Assembly (NCBI GenBank): GCA_964035575.1
Contig: OZ037880.1
Span: 62,001 to 126,000 of the forward strand
Source of the DNA: Rhynchopus sp. YZ270_cl-10
Lineage: Eukaryota > Euglenozoa > Diplonemea > Diplonemida > Diplonemidae
DNA: 64,000 bases
Reading direction: 5' to 3'
Within the stretch, counting starts at the first letter, position 1; the number at the start of each line of letters is the position of its first letter. A model generated the notes under the pieces. It worked only from the letters and a program-made list of their open reading frames with translations. It was not told where the DNA came from and did no database searches. The translations under genes were made by a program, and so were the position numbers. Of this stretch, positions 32,165 to 42,116 are shown in pieces.

Positions 32165-32198
<34 letters not shown>
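32165..32198. repeat. Poly(A) run, about 34 bp
   Basis: Uninterrupted A-run just right of the GC-rich palindromic repeats. Confidence 0.95.
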
Positions 32199-32199
<1 letters not shown>

Positions 32200-32690
32200 G
32201 CACACAACGAAGCAGGAGGAATCGGTGAAAAGGTGAGCAGTGTTGTTCCCAAACCACTCTCCAGTCCCGTTGTTTTTACACAACGTGCCGTGGGCCCCGA
32301 TATTTGATGATGTGGCAAAAAAAATTTAATTTCATATACTTTCTACAGCAAAACACAAAAAACACTACAAAATGACACGTAAAAAAAGCTTTGACAACAC
32401 GTATCTACCACTGCGGTTGGTAGGGTAACCTTAACGTCGCTGGGGTCAACCTTTTTACGAAAGCTCAAATTAGGTAGCCCAGACTGTGGTATGGTCTATG
32501 AAATTATGGGAATTTGTTGAAATGCCTGATGGAGAGCGTGAGGTGTCACCCATCAAAAGTATTCGGTTTCGAAGGAAAAATTGCGGGTATGAGAGAACAC
32601 GCAGTCGAACACCCATTCAGATCAAGAAACACTTCTACACCGCAGTGGAAAGAAACGTGTTTTTTTTTTACAAAAGGGTACAAAAAAAAA

Positions 32691-32726
32691 CGTGCAAGAT
32701 GAATGTGCCTCTCGTGCACAACATCA
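32691..32726 (+). repeat. Family A hairpin repeat, GTGC subtype
   Basis: CAAGATGAATGTGCC, TCTCGTGCACAACATC. Inner stem TGTGC/GCACA and outer GATG/CATC replace the CTAAGC/GCTTAG stem of other copies. Confidence 0.8.
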
Positions 32727-33155
32727 GAAAGAAAAAAAAAGACATCGTTTCCAACCCGTCAGAGTCCACACCAAGACCCCCGCTACGGAGTCGGTGTCCG
32801 AGGGGGGTTTTTTTTGGCAGACTTCTGAGGATCAAAACACAAAGATAAAAAAAAATGAATTTCTTTTGATAAATGTGTCTCGCTGTGTACAAAAAAAGAG
32901 GTAAACCTAAGCCTTCTCTCATGCATAGTTACCTAGCTAAGAGATAAACTTCGTAAAAGGCATAACTTTTTTGAAAGATGAGGCTTCAGAAGATGCATAT
33001 CACCAACACGCATTGGCACACACACACCCCAGGCACAATATCTCATAAAGCTTGGAAAAGAAAAGTATACCAAACGGGAAGAGAGGAAGAAAGAAGGGGA
33101 CTGGGGGGGGGGGGAGAAATGGGCAATAAAACAGCCCTGCGGAAAAATAAAGAAA

Positions 33156-33240
33156 AGTTTATAAGATGACCCGAAGCCTCTCGTGCTTAGTCTGATTAGA
33201 TTATTCTTTGGTTTATTCATGTGCTTAGTGCTTAGTCACC
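33156..33240 (+). repeat. Family A hairpin repeat, long form
   Basis: TTTATAAGATGACCCGAAGC, CTCTCGTGCTTAGTCTGA, TTAGATTATTC and a second GTGCTTAGTCACC. It is the empty-site relative of the copy interrupted at 26905. Confidence 0.8.
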
Positions 33241-33360
33241 TTATAAATGCACCCTCTTGAGGACAACTGGACCCTCATTGGTGTTCTAGATGTATTTTTT
33301 TCACACAATCCCGTAAGCAACGGTGTGTGTTCAGACACAAAGACAACAAGAAAAAAACAT

Positions 33361-33385
33361 GAACCTAAGCTCATTGCTTAGGTTC
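33361..33385 (+). repeat. Perfect hairpin, family A
   Basis: GAACCTAAGC, loop TCATT, GCTTAGGTTC: a 10-bp perfect stem. Confidence 0.85.
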
Positions 33386-34115
33386 ACTACACCGAAAGAT
33401 TGCCGTAACAGGGTAAATACCTCTGCCAGGCAGTCTGAATGTTCTGTCAGAGGAATGCACCCAAAAGTAGACACGACAAAAATGATGTCAGTTGACATCA
33501 TTTGTTGTCATGTGAAACCCCTGTAGTGTAGAATGGCACCACAACAGTCTCACCGGTACGCACAGTGAAAACTCCTTTTGAACGCTGTTTTGAAAGAAAA
33601 AAAAGTGCGGAAGGTCACAAAAAATGAGACAAAAAAATAGATTCAAAATATTCACAAATAATGTCAAAAAAAATTCGTACTTTTTTTCATCAAACAGGCC
33701 GGTTTGTAATCCCTGGGTCTTACATCCCGCTTTTTTGGGGTTTTTTTTTTGGGGGGGGGGAGAAACTTCCAAAACCGAGTAAACCGGGTTTTGAATTTGA
33801 AATACACGTTCTTTATTTCCTCAAAAAAAAGAAGAGTTTTGCCAATAAAATATGGCACAAATGATTCGTTCTCGCAATACACGGTATCACTGGGAGGCAG
33901 GGGGAATGCACCAATTATTGGTTTTGTTACACAAAGCATTGGCACAAAAAAAAGACACCCCTACACACATGATATGCTGCTTCTCTAGACGCATCTGTCA
34001 TCTTGAATAACAATGGAAACAGCAAAGTGTAAACGAAACGCCCCATGTCCATGTGGACGCAGGCACCGCACTTCTGCGGTAATACTAAACTGTCGTCTAA
34101 CTGTATTTTTTTAAA

Positions 34116-34160
34116 AACTTGGTTGTATTAGTGTAGCCACCCTAGAGTGTGCTCCACTAT
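34116..34160 (+). repeat. Family B hairpin repeat
   Basis: ACTTGGTTGTATTAGTGTAG, GCTCCACTA; stem TAGTG/CACTA, followed by a T-run. Copies at 37556..37600, 40480..40521 and 51663..51728, with a partial one at 31007. Confidence 0.75.
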
Positions 34161-34173
34161 TTTTTTTTTAAAA

Positions 34174-34318
34174 GCACTACTTTGTGAGCGGAAAGTGTCA
34201 ACGTCGTTCACCCCAACCGTGCTCCGCAACACCACCCAACAGGTGAGAGATAGTGTGTGTGGAAGCGTCAACGCATCAAACAACAAAAAGAAGGGTGAGG
34301 GAACGACAAAGTGACACT
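34174..34318. repeat. Family F dispersed repeat, inverted copy
   Basis: Reverse complement of 16416..16559 and 60010..60148. Confidence 0.75.
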
Positions 34319-34450
34319 TTTGTTGGGATTTGCAGTGAGTGCAAAAAATACCCACAGACCAGAGACAAAACATTGGAATATCGAGTTTGACCCCTTTAGT
34401 AGTGGGAAGTTTACTGTTCCTCCTTTAAGACTTGAGGTCAAAAACAAGAA

Positions 34451-34491
34451 AAGTTTGTAAGATGATCCTAAGCCTCTCGTGCTTAGTCACC
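34451..34491 (+). repeat. Family A hairpin repeat, reference copy
   Basis: AAGTTTGTAAGATGATCC, TAAGCCTCTCGTGCTTAG, TCACC, then an A-run. The stem CTAAGC/GCTTAG holds the loop CTCTCGT. About 30 related copies occur in the window, all in this orientation. Confidence 0.85.
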
Positions 34492-34885
34492 AAAAAAAAA
34501 AAAAAAATGGGCAAATCTGACTGACCCACGTATGCCACAAAAAAAAAAAAAAAACTCTCAGAAACTGTAAAGTTTCAACTAATGAACAACACCGACCATA
34601 AAACGCAAACCCACCAAATGAATTGGCAACATAGGCACAAAACACATGGTTTCAGTCCACGTTGTCTCCGCTGTCACATTTCTTCTTTTTTGGAGGGAAA
34701 AATAAAGAGGTTAACTTCCCGTCTATTTTGCTACGTTACCCTCCCCATGTGGACAATGATATGTCCTTCCTATGGGGAAAAGAGTCACGCCACGTTACCA
34801 CTAAAATCAAAGGAACCCATTAAATGATTTCAAAACACACCACAAAACGTATTAAAAAGCGTCAAAATCACCCCCTCCCCCTCCC

Positions 34886-35449
34886 TTACACAGACTCATC
34901 CTTGACCTCGTCTTCAACCCTGGTACATGGGTTGCACACAGAGCGGATACAGAGGCAGAAGCCACAGAAGCCGCACACACCTGCAAGGATGATAAGGAGC
35001 ATAGGCCAGATCTGCTGCGCTACACTGTCCTCTGTGCAGGACCAGGTCATGACAAAGCCGGGGTTGCTGTACGCAGTGGACTCATAGAATAGGATGATGG
35101 TGGAGGTGTCGGGGAAGGTCTGATCGTCACCTTCGACGGCAAGGGTCTGCAGTGAACCCTGCGGGGTTGAGGTGAACGCCGTCACCTTCTCGCTCGCACC
35201 GGACGGCCGGTGCAGCCAGGACAACGCCACAGCACTCCCTGCAGCACAGCCGCCTATGTAGTAGCACTCACGCAGCTTCCCACCTTCCTGCGTGATGGTG
35301 GTTGCACTGTCGCTGCTGTTATGCAAATGCTGCCTACACCCATGCGCCGTGTACGCATACGCTGTAGTGGTGGAAGGAGACAACGTAGGTGCAGGGGGTG
35401 TCGTTGCAGCCTCCACCAAAGCCACTGCAAACACCGCGTAGATGCTCAT
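34886..35449 (-). CDS. Small type I membrane protein with Cys-rich tail
   Basis: 187 aa, one exon. MSIYAVFAVALVEAATT is a signal peptide. A Thr/Pro/Ser linker precedes a small ectodomain with four cysteines (HGCRQH, RECYYIGGC, WSCTED). One transmembrane helix (about 147-167, IWPMLLIILAGVCGFCGFC) is followed by a Cys-containing cytosolic tail, CIRSVCNPCTRVEDEVKDESV, a possible palmitoylation site with an acidic end. Family not recognised. Confidence 0.7.
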   Translation of the reverse strand: MSIYAVFAVALVEAATTPPAPTLSPSTTTAYAYTAHGCRQHLHNSSDSATTITQEGGKLRECYYIGGCAAGSAVALSWLHRPSGASEKVTAFTSTPQGSLQTLAVEGDDQTFPDTSTIILFYESTAYSNPGFVMTWSCTEDSVAQQIWPMLLIILAGVCGFCGFCLCIRSVCNPCTRVEDEVKDESV

Positions 35450-36103
35450 TGTTAAGGAACGAAGGAATTAGAGGAGAAGAAGGAGGAGGGAGGAGCAGGA
35501 GGGTGTATCGTAAAGATAGGTTTTCCAGGAGGAAGGGAGCGAGGAGAGGGAGGGAGAGGGGGAGAGGAAGAAAGAAGGTTGTGTTAAGCTGTGGTGGTGG
35601 TGGGTTGTGGGGGAAGGGGGGGGAGTGGGGATGGAGGGGAAACATAGAGGGTGGGGTTGTGGGGGTTTAACCAAAATATGTACATATTTCCCCACCGCGA
35701 GTCTTTGAAAAGATCTAAAACTGATGCGGCTCAGACTTTGAAAGAAACGCGGAGATGAACTGGGCTCCCAAAAAAAAAAATAGATAATTTTCGTCGATAA
35801 GAAAGAGGTGTTACGAAGAGGCGACACAACTGAGCTTAAAGAGAAATGGGCGAGGCAAGGCACAAGGCACAAGGCACAAGGCACAAGGCACAAGGCACAA
35901 GGCACAAGGCACAAGGCACAAGGCACAAGGCACAAGGCACAAGGCACAAGGCACAAGGCACAAGGCACAAGGCACAAGGCACAAGGCACAAGGCACAAGG
36001 CACTTACCTACAAAATAAAAGTAATGAAAAGGGGGCGGAAGCGGAAGGGAAAACACAAAAGAAAACTCAACAGATGAATGATGAGAGCCTCCATGGGGAA
36101 CAC
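35450..36103. other. Spacer with AAGGCAC minisatellite
   Basis: Purine-rich sequence upstream of the small membrane protein, then the tandem array at 35855..36003 and the left flank of the hAT element. No gene. Confidence 0.65.
35855..36003. repeat. Minisatellite, 7-bp unit AAGGCAC
   Basis: About 21 perfect copies. Confidence 0.95.
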
Positions 36104-36872
36104 CAGGGCGTTCGCCCCGGGGCGAAAAATATTTTTTTCCGTTAAAAAAATCTTTTCCTGAAAAAATGACATTTTATTTCGCCCCAGGGCTTCGCCCCAC
36201 CGGGGCGAAACCCTGTATAAATAAATAAATAAATAAAAAAAAGGGGGAAAAAAAAAAAAAAAAAAAAGAGAGAGAGAGATTTCTCCCCACCACCCTGTCG
36301 ACCCCCCCGGAGGGGGGGTCGCAGAGGGGGTGTCCACTGTACTCAAAATCATCCGCAAACCCGCCTGCCGTGAAAGGAAGTTTCCCCAGCACTCCTGCTC
36401 GCTCCTCAATCCTGCAGTCTGCTGAAGGTGTCCAGTACCCCCTGGTATAGAAGGTGTCACTACTCGTGTCAACTCTACCTTCAACGGCAGAGAGACGTTT
36501 TAGTTTATTGAAAATAGTCAAAATAAGGATGAAGTCTCATATGACAGATGCCTCTCTCTTGTACATCTGTTTGATTAAACAGCACAAAGAGACCCTCAGT
36601 GAGGGGGGATTGATGAAATTCTCCATCGTTTTGCTGGTTTTAGTATCAGGAAAGTTCAGCTGTAATAGCACTTGTGCTGGGGAAGGGATCACGCGCAAAT
36701 CGCAAAATTTTTTTGACCACTCAGTACCAGGGATTCACCCCCACGAACTAGCTTCTCTCCGGCGGGAAATTTTTTTTGACCTATTTTAAGCACTAGTAAA
36801 AAACCAAAAATTTCGGGTTTTTTGGCATTTCGCCACGATCAGGAAAAAACGATGGCGATAGCGAACGCCCTG
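36104..36872. mobile_element. Complete non-autonomous hAT element with 8-bp target duplication
   Basis: 769 bp. Starts CAGGGCGTTCGC and ends GCGAACGCCCTG, perfect terminal inverted repeats of the hAT form. Flanked on both sides by GGGAACAC (36096..36103 and 36873..36880), an exact 8-bp target duplication. Near the left end are further inverted GGGGCGAA blocks. Interior is AT-rich with a CGACCCCCCC/GGGGGGGTCG palindrome near 36300. No transposase frame. The perfect ends and target site suggest a recent insertion. Confidence 0.92.
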
Positions 36873-36962
36873 GGGAACACACATAAAAAAACACATAAAA
36901 AAATAAACACAGCTAGGGTTCGAAGAAAGAGAAGACCAAGATTAAAACAAAGAAAACTTATA

Positions 36963-37002
36963 TTAAGATGAATGCACCTCCCATTTGCACACACACATCT
37001 TT
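36963..37002 (+). repeat. Family A hairpin repeat, GTGC subtype
   Basis: TTAAGATGAATGCACC, TCCCATTTGCACACACACAT, CTT; outer arms AAGATG/CATCTT. Confidence 0.75.
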
Positions 37003-37167
37003 ACTAAAGAATGGGAGGGGCAACATAGGGGGAAAGAAGAAACATCCGTGATAATGATACTGCGAGTTTTGTGCTATTTTTTTCTTCTTTTTTTTTTGCA
37101 GAAATTTAATATGCCACTGGCATAGCAACTATTAAAATAAAGAGAAAAAAAAAAGAAAGAAAAGCAC

Positions 37168-37205
37168 AAAGATGATGAACATGCCTCACGTGCATACACA
37201 TCTTT
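37168..37205 (+). repeat. Family A hairpin repeat, ATGC subtype
   Basis: AAGATGATGAACATGCC, TCACGTGCATACACATCTT; inner stem CATGC/GCATA(C). Confidence 0.75.
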
Positions 37206-37555
37206 TAAAAAAAATTTTTTTTGAAAAAAAAAAAAAAACAAAAAAAAAAATGAAATAACAGGGGGGCGTTGACAACCACTTTGCGAAGAAATATGAAAAA
37301 CGAGATAGCCGTTGGGTTTCTCGCCCCTTCCCACTGCGGCGTGTCACAGAAACGAGGAAAATTATTCTAGAAAGATGAACAGAACGATCCTGGAAACATC
37401 TGAGATTGTTGTGCTTTTTTTTTCAAAAAAAAAAAAAAAAATGAAGGAAAAAAGAAGAAGAAGAAGGGGGTGTTGGGAAATCAAAGTCCCCCCTCGAGGA
37501 ACTCAAGCACTTCTTTCTTCTCTCTGGAAAGTAAGTCAACAATGCTCTTTTTTGA

Positions 37556-37600
37556 AAACTTGGTTGTATTAGTGTAGACACCCGAGGATGAACTCCACTA
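37556..37600 (+). repeat. Family B hairpin repeat
   Basis: AAACTTGGTTGTATTAGTG, TAGACACCCGAGGATGAAC, TCCACTA. Confidence 0.75.
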
Positions 37601-39065
37601 TACAACAATGCTCTTTTTTTTTTAGGGTTTCCTAGAATACGAAATGGTCTGTTTTTTTTGGTGTTTTTTTATTAGCGTTATTATGGTGTTGAGATTGTTT
37701 CGTTGACAATTCCAACATCAGTGTTCGCAATGAATTCATTTCTTTTTTTTTTTTTGATAAATTGATGGAGTAGTGTAGTTGCCTCGGTTTGTGTGTGTCC
37801 CTTTTTTGTTGTTGATCCCTATATCCCTATACTGGTGCTTTCGGAAATCGGTCAACGACCTGTCAGTGACATATCAATATCGACCCCTCCGGATCACCAT
37901 ATACCTATTCTTTCAATGACTTGAAAGGATAGGGATCAACAAAAATTTTCCTTTGAAAACCTACTTTTCAAAAAAAGAAAAGGCTTGTGAAGGCCCAAGC
38001 ATCCCATGCTTAGTCACCTGAAACAGGACACTGAAACGTACCGCTGGAATTTTATTTTTTGCGGTATCGTTACGTCAATGAAGTGGAACACATTCCAAAT
38101 ACTTTCAAAAAAATTGGGAAAAAGGGGGAGATTAGGTGAAGCATAAAAACAAAGCAAAACACCAACAAAAAAATCAACATAACGTAGCCAAAAAAAAATG
38201 TAGGAAGGAAAGTAGAGGATAGAGGGAGTGGGTAGTTTACTGTGCAAAAAACGCAATAAAAAAGCGGAAGAGAAATACACCTAGAAGGCACATAACATGA
38301 GTGGGGCGAAATGACCAGTCCGCACACTCTGACACAAATGGGAAAATACCCAACGTAATAGAAACCTTAGTATTGAAGATGTGCCTGTGTTGTGTAAGCA
38401 TCGTGCGTGGATATACACAGGTCCTGTTTCACTATAGTTATCGTACGGCAAACGATGTCCTGAACGATGAACTCCTCGGGGAAGGGTGAACAATATTTGT
38501 AAGGTTTTTTTTTATTTTGCCTCCAACGGTGTGTCTTGAACAGAGAAAACACACTCTCGCGATGTGTCAAAAAATGTGACAATAAATCCTCTAAATGGTC
38601 ACAAAACCCCAAGCTTAGCAGAGTAAACAGTAGAAAAATTATTATTAAAAAATACAAAAGTATGCAAAAAGTCTAAACATCACGATCAACCGACGCGATT
38701 GTACACATGCTTTAAAGCACAAAAAAATCAGCATTCGGGACCAGAAATATTGTAATTTTTGAGAAAAAAACAATTCAAGAAAAAAAGTTGGTAAGATGAG
38801 TTACTGGTCTCACGGTGCTTACCAACTTGGAATACTTTAAACAATGTCAAAATTAAATCACTTTTATTAAAATAAGAGTTAAAGAATAACAATAAAACAA
38901 TGCTCGGGTAATGTTTTAGAGGTTGCGAAGTTAGGTATTTTTTATTGATTTTTTTAGGGCAAATGATAGGGGAAGAGGGGTGTGTTGGGATTGATGCGGG
39001 ATGAGGGCCTAATGGAGAGTGCCTCCTGCTGAGTTAAGTGGCAACTTAAATCAAAAGAACCCTTG

Positions 39066-39102
39066 AAAGATGAATGTGCCTCTTGTGCACACCACATCTT
39101 TA
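39066..39102 (+). repeat. Family A hairpin repeat, GTGC subtype
   Basis: AAAGATGAATGTGCC, TCTTGTGCACACCACATCTT; both inner and outer arms pair. Confidence 0.8.
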
Positions 39103-39297
39103 TCACAACTGTTTTCTGCGCGGAAAAGATAAAATTCAAATACTTTCTCAAAACAGAAAAGCATGAAAAGGGAGGAGTGCACCCCCCATTCTTTTAAGAG
39201 AAACCCAAAAAAAAAAAAAGATGAAATATTTGCCTCCTGGGCACACATTCATCTTAGGTTCGTCTTAGAAATGTTCGCAAAAAAGAAGAGAAAAAAA

Positions 39298-39368
39298 AGT
39301 TGAAATACAAAGCCCTCTCGTGAACAGTGTACCTTGGTACCTGACCGTACCGGGGTGGACACCCAACC
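39298..39368 (+). repeat. Family C SINE-like repeat, 3'-truncated with A-run
   Basis: TTGAAATACAAAGCCCTC, TCGTGAACAGTGTACC, GGTGGACACCCAACC, then about 16 A. Confidence 0.75.
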
Positions 39369-40036
39369 AAAAAAAAAAAAAAAAGGGTAAATCTGGAGAT
39401 AAACCTACACCTCTTATGCTTAGTCGCCAAACAAAAAAAAAATGTTGAACCAAACCTATCTCACCCGGAATGAATCATCCTGGGCATCTAATGATCGTTC
39501 GATACCTGATGAGTGGAGGCGGGAGGTAGAACATGGCGATGTCCACGAAACACGAGAGTAGGAAGGCGACGGCTGCGTGGATATCACACGGGGGGGAAAA
39601 AATGTGAGGCGACTACACGTTGTCAATTTATCAATTTATCAATTCAAAAATGCTCAACCCGGGTCACAAGACGAAATAATCTGCAACGGATAGGGGATGG
39701 TAGAAGTTAAAAAAAAGGGCATAAACTTAAAAACAACATGAAAAGGTAGTTGGGAGGGGAGGAGGGATGTGTCACATTTTTCACGGTTGGCTGGCAACAG
39801 TGAAACCACAAAATTCAAGTCATTTTACTTCACCGTCATGTAGAGTGATATATAATGACCGCCGGGGGGGTAGGGGGGAAAATCGATTTTTCGAGCATTC
39901 TCATGATCAACAAACCCTCGGAGTACGAAGCTCGCTTGCTGGTACACAAGAGAGAGATCTGTTTTTGGCATGTGTCTGCTGAAAGGCGCACCCTTTGTAG
40001 CATGGCAACACATATACTACCACATGAATTAGAAGG

Positions 40037-40078
40037 TGAAGTTGATAGTACAAACGCCTCTGGGACGCAGGCACTGAC
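40037..40078 (+). repeat. Family D repeat
   Basis: GAAGTTGATAGTACAAACGC, CTCTGGGACGCAGGC. Confidence 0.7.
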
Positions 40079-40479
40079 ACTCCAGAAAAAACCTTAGGCG
40101 CAAAAGTATGCATTTTGTTGTGCACCTTCTTCGCTAGAATCGTTTTGAATGACAAAAGAATCTTCAATTTCTAGCGACAAGACATAGAGTACGGAACACA
40201 GTGTGGAAACACAGGAGAAAAAAAAAATCCCTGCGCGATCGCTAAAAAAATATCGGATAAATATTTTTAGCCCCATATTGTTTCCGTATCTCGGATTCTC
40301 CAGAATTTTTTTTGCGATACTCCATCCAGGTAGGGGGGGGGAAATACGATGGGATGGGATGGGGAATGTAGAGGGAGAAAAGATACAAAAATAAAATTAA
40401 AACAATGGTTTTCTGATTGAGTGACCTAAAAAAGGGTCACCCTATTTTTCTGTTCAAAACAATAAATTCAGTTTTATTA

Positions 40480-40521
40480 AAACTTAGTTTGTATTAGTGC
40501 AGCCGAGGATGAGCTTCACTA
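40480..40521 (+). repeat. Family B hairpin repeat
   Basis: AACTTAGTTTGTATTAGTG, CAGCCGAGGATGAGC, TTCACTA and a T-run. The stem extends to TAGTGCAGC/GCTTCACTA with one mismatch. Confidence 0.75.
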
Positions 40522-40991
40522 TTTTTTTTATTATTCTTTCATGGCCGCAATGTAAAACACCGGAGCGAAATTTTTTTTATGCTGTATTCACTACCGGGAA
40601 AATTTCCGGAAATGGGACGACGAATTCGAATCGATATAGACAAGATAATTGGTCCTTGTATTTCTCACACCCGCATATTTGCGTTCATGAAATGCTTTTT
40701 TTGTATGCAACAAAGAACTGAAATGGACTTCAATGAGGCTTTCTTCGTGTATGCAAAAAAACTCTTTATTTAGTAGTTCCTCAGTTCCTCTCTCTTTCTT
40801 CGTTGTCTTTTTTTTACTCTACAATGACCTAAACCCCACTAGGGTCTGTACTAATGTCTATTCTATGCCATATGTAGTTCAAAATGTATTGACACTGACC
40901 TTTTTTTCAGCGTGACCCCCGTCATACGTGGGAATTTTTTTTTTTATCAATGTTTTTCAAAAAAAAAAATGTGTATCTTATCCGCAGTGTA

Positions 40992-41525
40992 TCACCGAGG
41001 GGTCAGCCCTGGGGAGCGGGAGTACGAGAATGCAGGGGTGGAGCTGCGGCTTGATGCGCGGGAGCGGGAGGCGAGGATGAGGTCTGCGTCGTCAAAGGAG
41101 GGGTTTGCGAATGGCACGGAGCTGGCGTTGTCTTCAAGCAGGTCGTCGTCGTCTACGTCCACATCGCTGTGCGACGACAGCGGCAACGTGGGGGAGAGCA
41201 GCGACGCTGTCGAAGACGCTGGCGCATCCACGCCCTTCACTTCCACCTCCACCTCCGCCTCTGCCTCGTTGTCGTCTTCAGCAAAGACAGACTCTGCAGC
41301 AACCTGCGTACCATCCACAGACTCCAGCCTCATCAGCTCGTCGTCGCCGATGCACAGCTCCGGGTCCAAGCTCGGCTGCCTCTTCCCAACACGCGCCTGC
41401 ACAAAGAGCTCCTTCCTCTTATGCGCCATACCCTTCGCAATGGGCGCGCTCTTCATGAGGTAGTGGTTCCCCACAGTGCGTGGCGGGGGTGCCTTCTTCG
41501 CCTCTGCAGAGCACATTCCACCCAT
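40992..41525 (-). CDS. Small acylated, acidic protein, unknown family
   Basis: 177 aa, one exon. The N-terminus MGGMCSAEAKK fits an N-myristoylation site (Gly2, Ser6) with an adjacent Cys5 for palmitoylation, so it is probably anchored to the inner face of a membrane, possibly the flagellar one. A basic stretch (KKAPPPRTVGNHYLMKSAP, AHKRKELF) precedes a conserved-looking segment, PELCIGDDELMRLESVDG. Residues about 85-140 are acidic (EAEAEVEVEVKG, DVDVDDDDLLED) and the end is Ser/Arg-rich (ASRSRASSRSSTPAFSYSRS). No domain recognised. Confidence 0.65.
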   Translation of the reverse strand: MGGMCSAEAKKAPPPRTVGNHYLMKSAPIAKGMAHKRKELFVQARVGKRQPSLDPELCIGDDELMRLESVDGTQVAAESVFAEDDNEAEAEVEVEVKGVDAPASSTASLLSPTLPLSSHSDVDVDDDDLLEDNASSVPFANPSFDDADLILASRSRASSRSSTPAFSYSRSPGLTPR

Positions 41526-42116
41526 CTTGGAGTAGGTTTGGGTTGGGTGATGGGATGTGAAAAGAGAGGAGGGAAAAAAAGGGTTGTGTGGGAGTGTGGT
41601 AAGGAGGTGGTGGGGGGTCTGTAGGATGGGGGTAGAACGTGGTGGTGGGTAGAGGTGGTAAGTAAAAGTGGTGGAAATGCTTTTTTGTGCAAATTACAAA
41701 AAAAAATGAAAGTACCGAAAGGGGGGAAAAAAAAGCGCTGGCTGCACCTTTTAAGTTGCAAATATCGATGAGAAGTTGCAAAAAAAAAAAAAAAACAAAG
41801 CAAAAAAAAAAGAATATTTCAAAATACTTTCTATTCTACTGAATAGAAGGTATAATAGGGTGCACCAAATGTACCCAGAAAAAAATAGCAGCTGAACCCA
41901 ACAAAAACCTTCGCGAAACCTGACTGAAGACTGAAAAAGGGTGTGGGAAAAAGGGGAAGAACAGTGGGGAGGATGACACGCTGCAAAGAATTTCTCTTGA
42001 TTGAGAGTACGACAGCCGTATCCCACCACCGCAACCCCATCCTCACTGGCAAAACCCCCTCCCCTTCCCCATTGACACAGTGTGTAAACACTGAACAGCA
42101 ATACCCCCTCCCCCTT
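41526..42116. other. Intergenic, no gene seen
   Basis: GT/G-rich on the plus strand next to the acylated protein, then A-runs. No exon, RNA gene or repeat family recognised. Confidence 0.6.

Larger units (their letters stand above)
29932..34885. other. Gene desert, third part: dense small repeats
   Basis: Nearly 5 kb without a gene. Contains many family A and B hairpins, one full family C copy, two family E copies (30000..30110, 31033..31125), an inverted family F copy (34174..34318), long A-runs and a GC-rich palindrome (31995..32061). Confidence 0.6.
36881..40991. other. Repeat-rich spacer, no gene
   Basis: About 4.1 kb of AT-rich sequence with many family A (GTGC and CTAAGC subtypes), B, C and D repeats. 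No protein or RNA gene recognised. Confidence 0.6.

Noticed and set aside
35850-36003. Frames translating the AAGGCAC array as a repetitive peptide
   Set aside because: Any 7-bp repeat without stops gives a long frame; no start context, homology or conservation.
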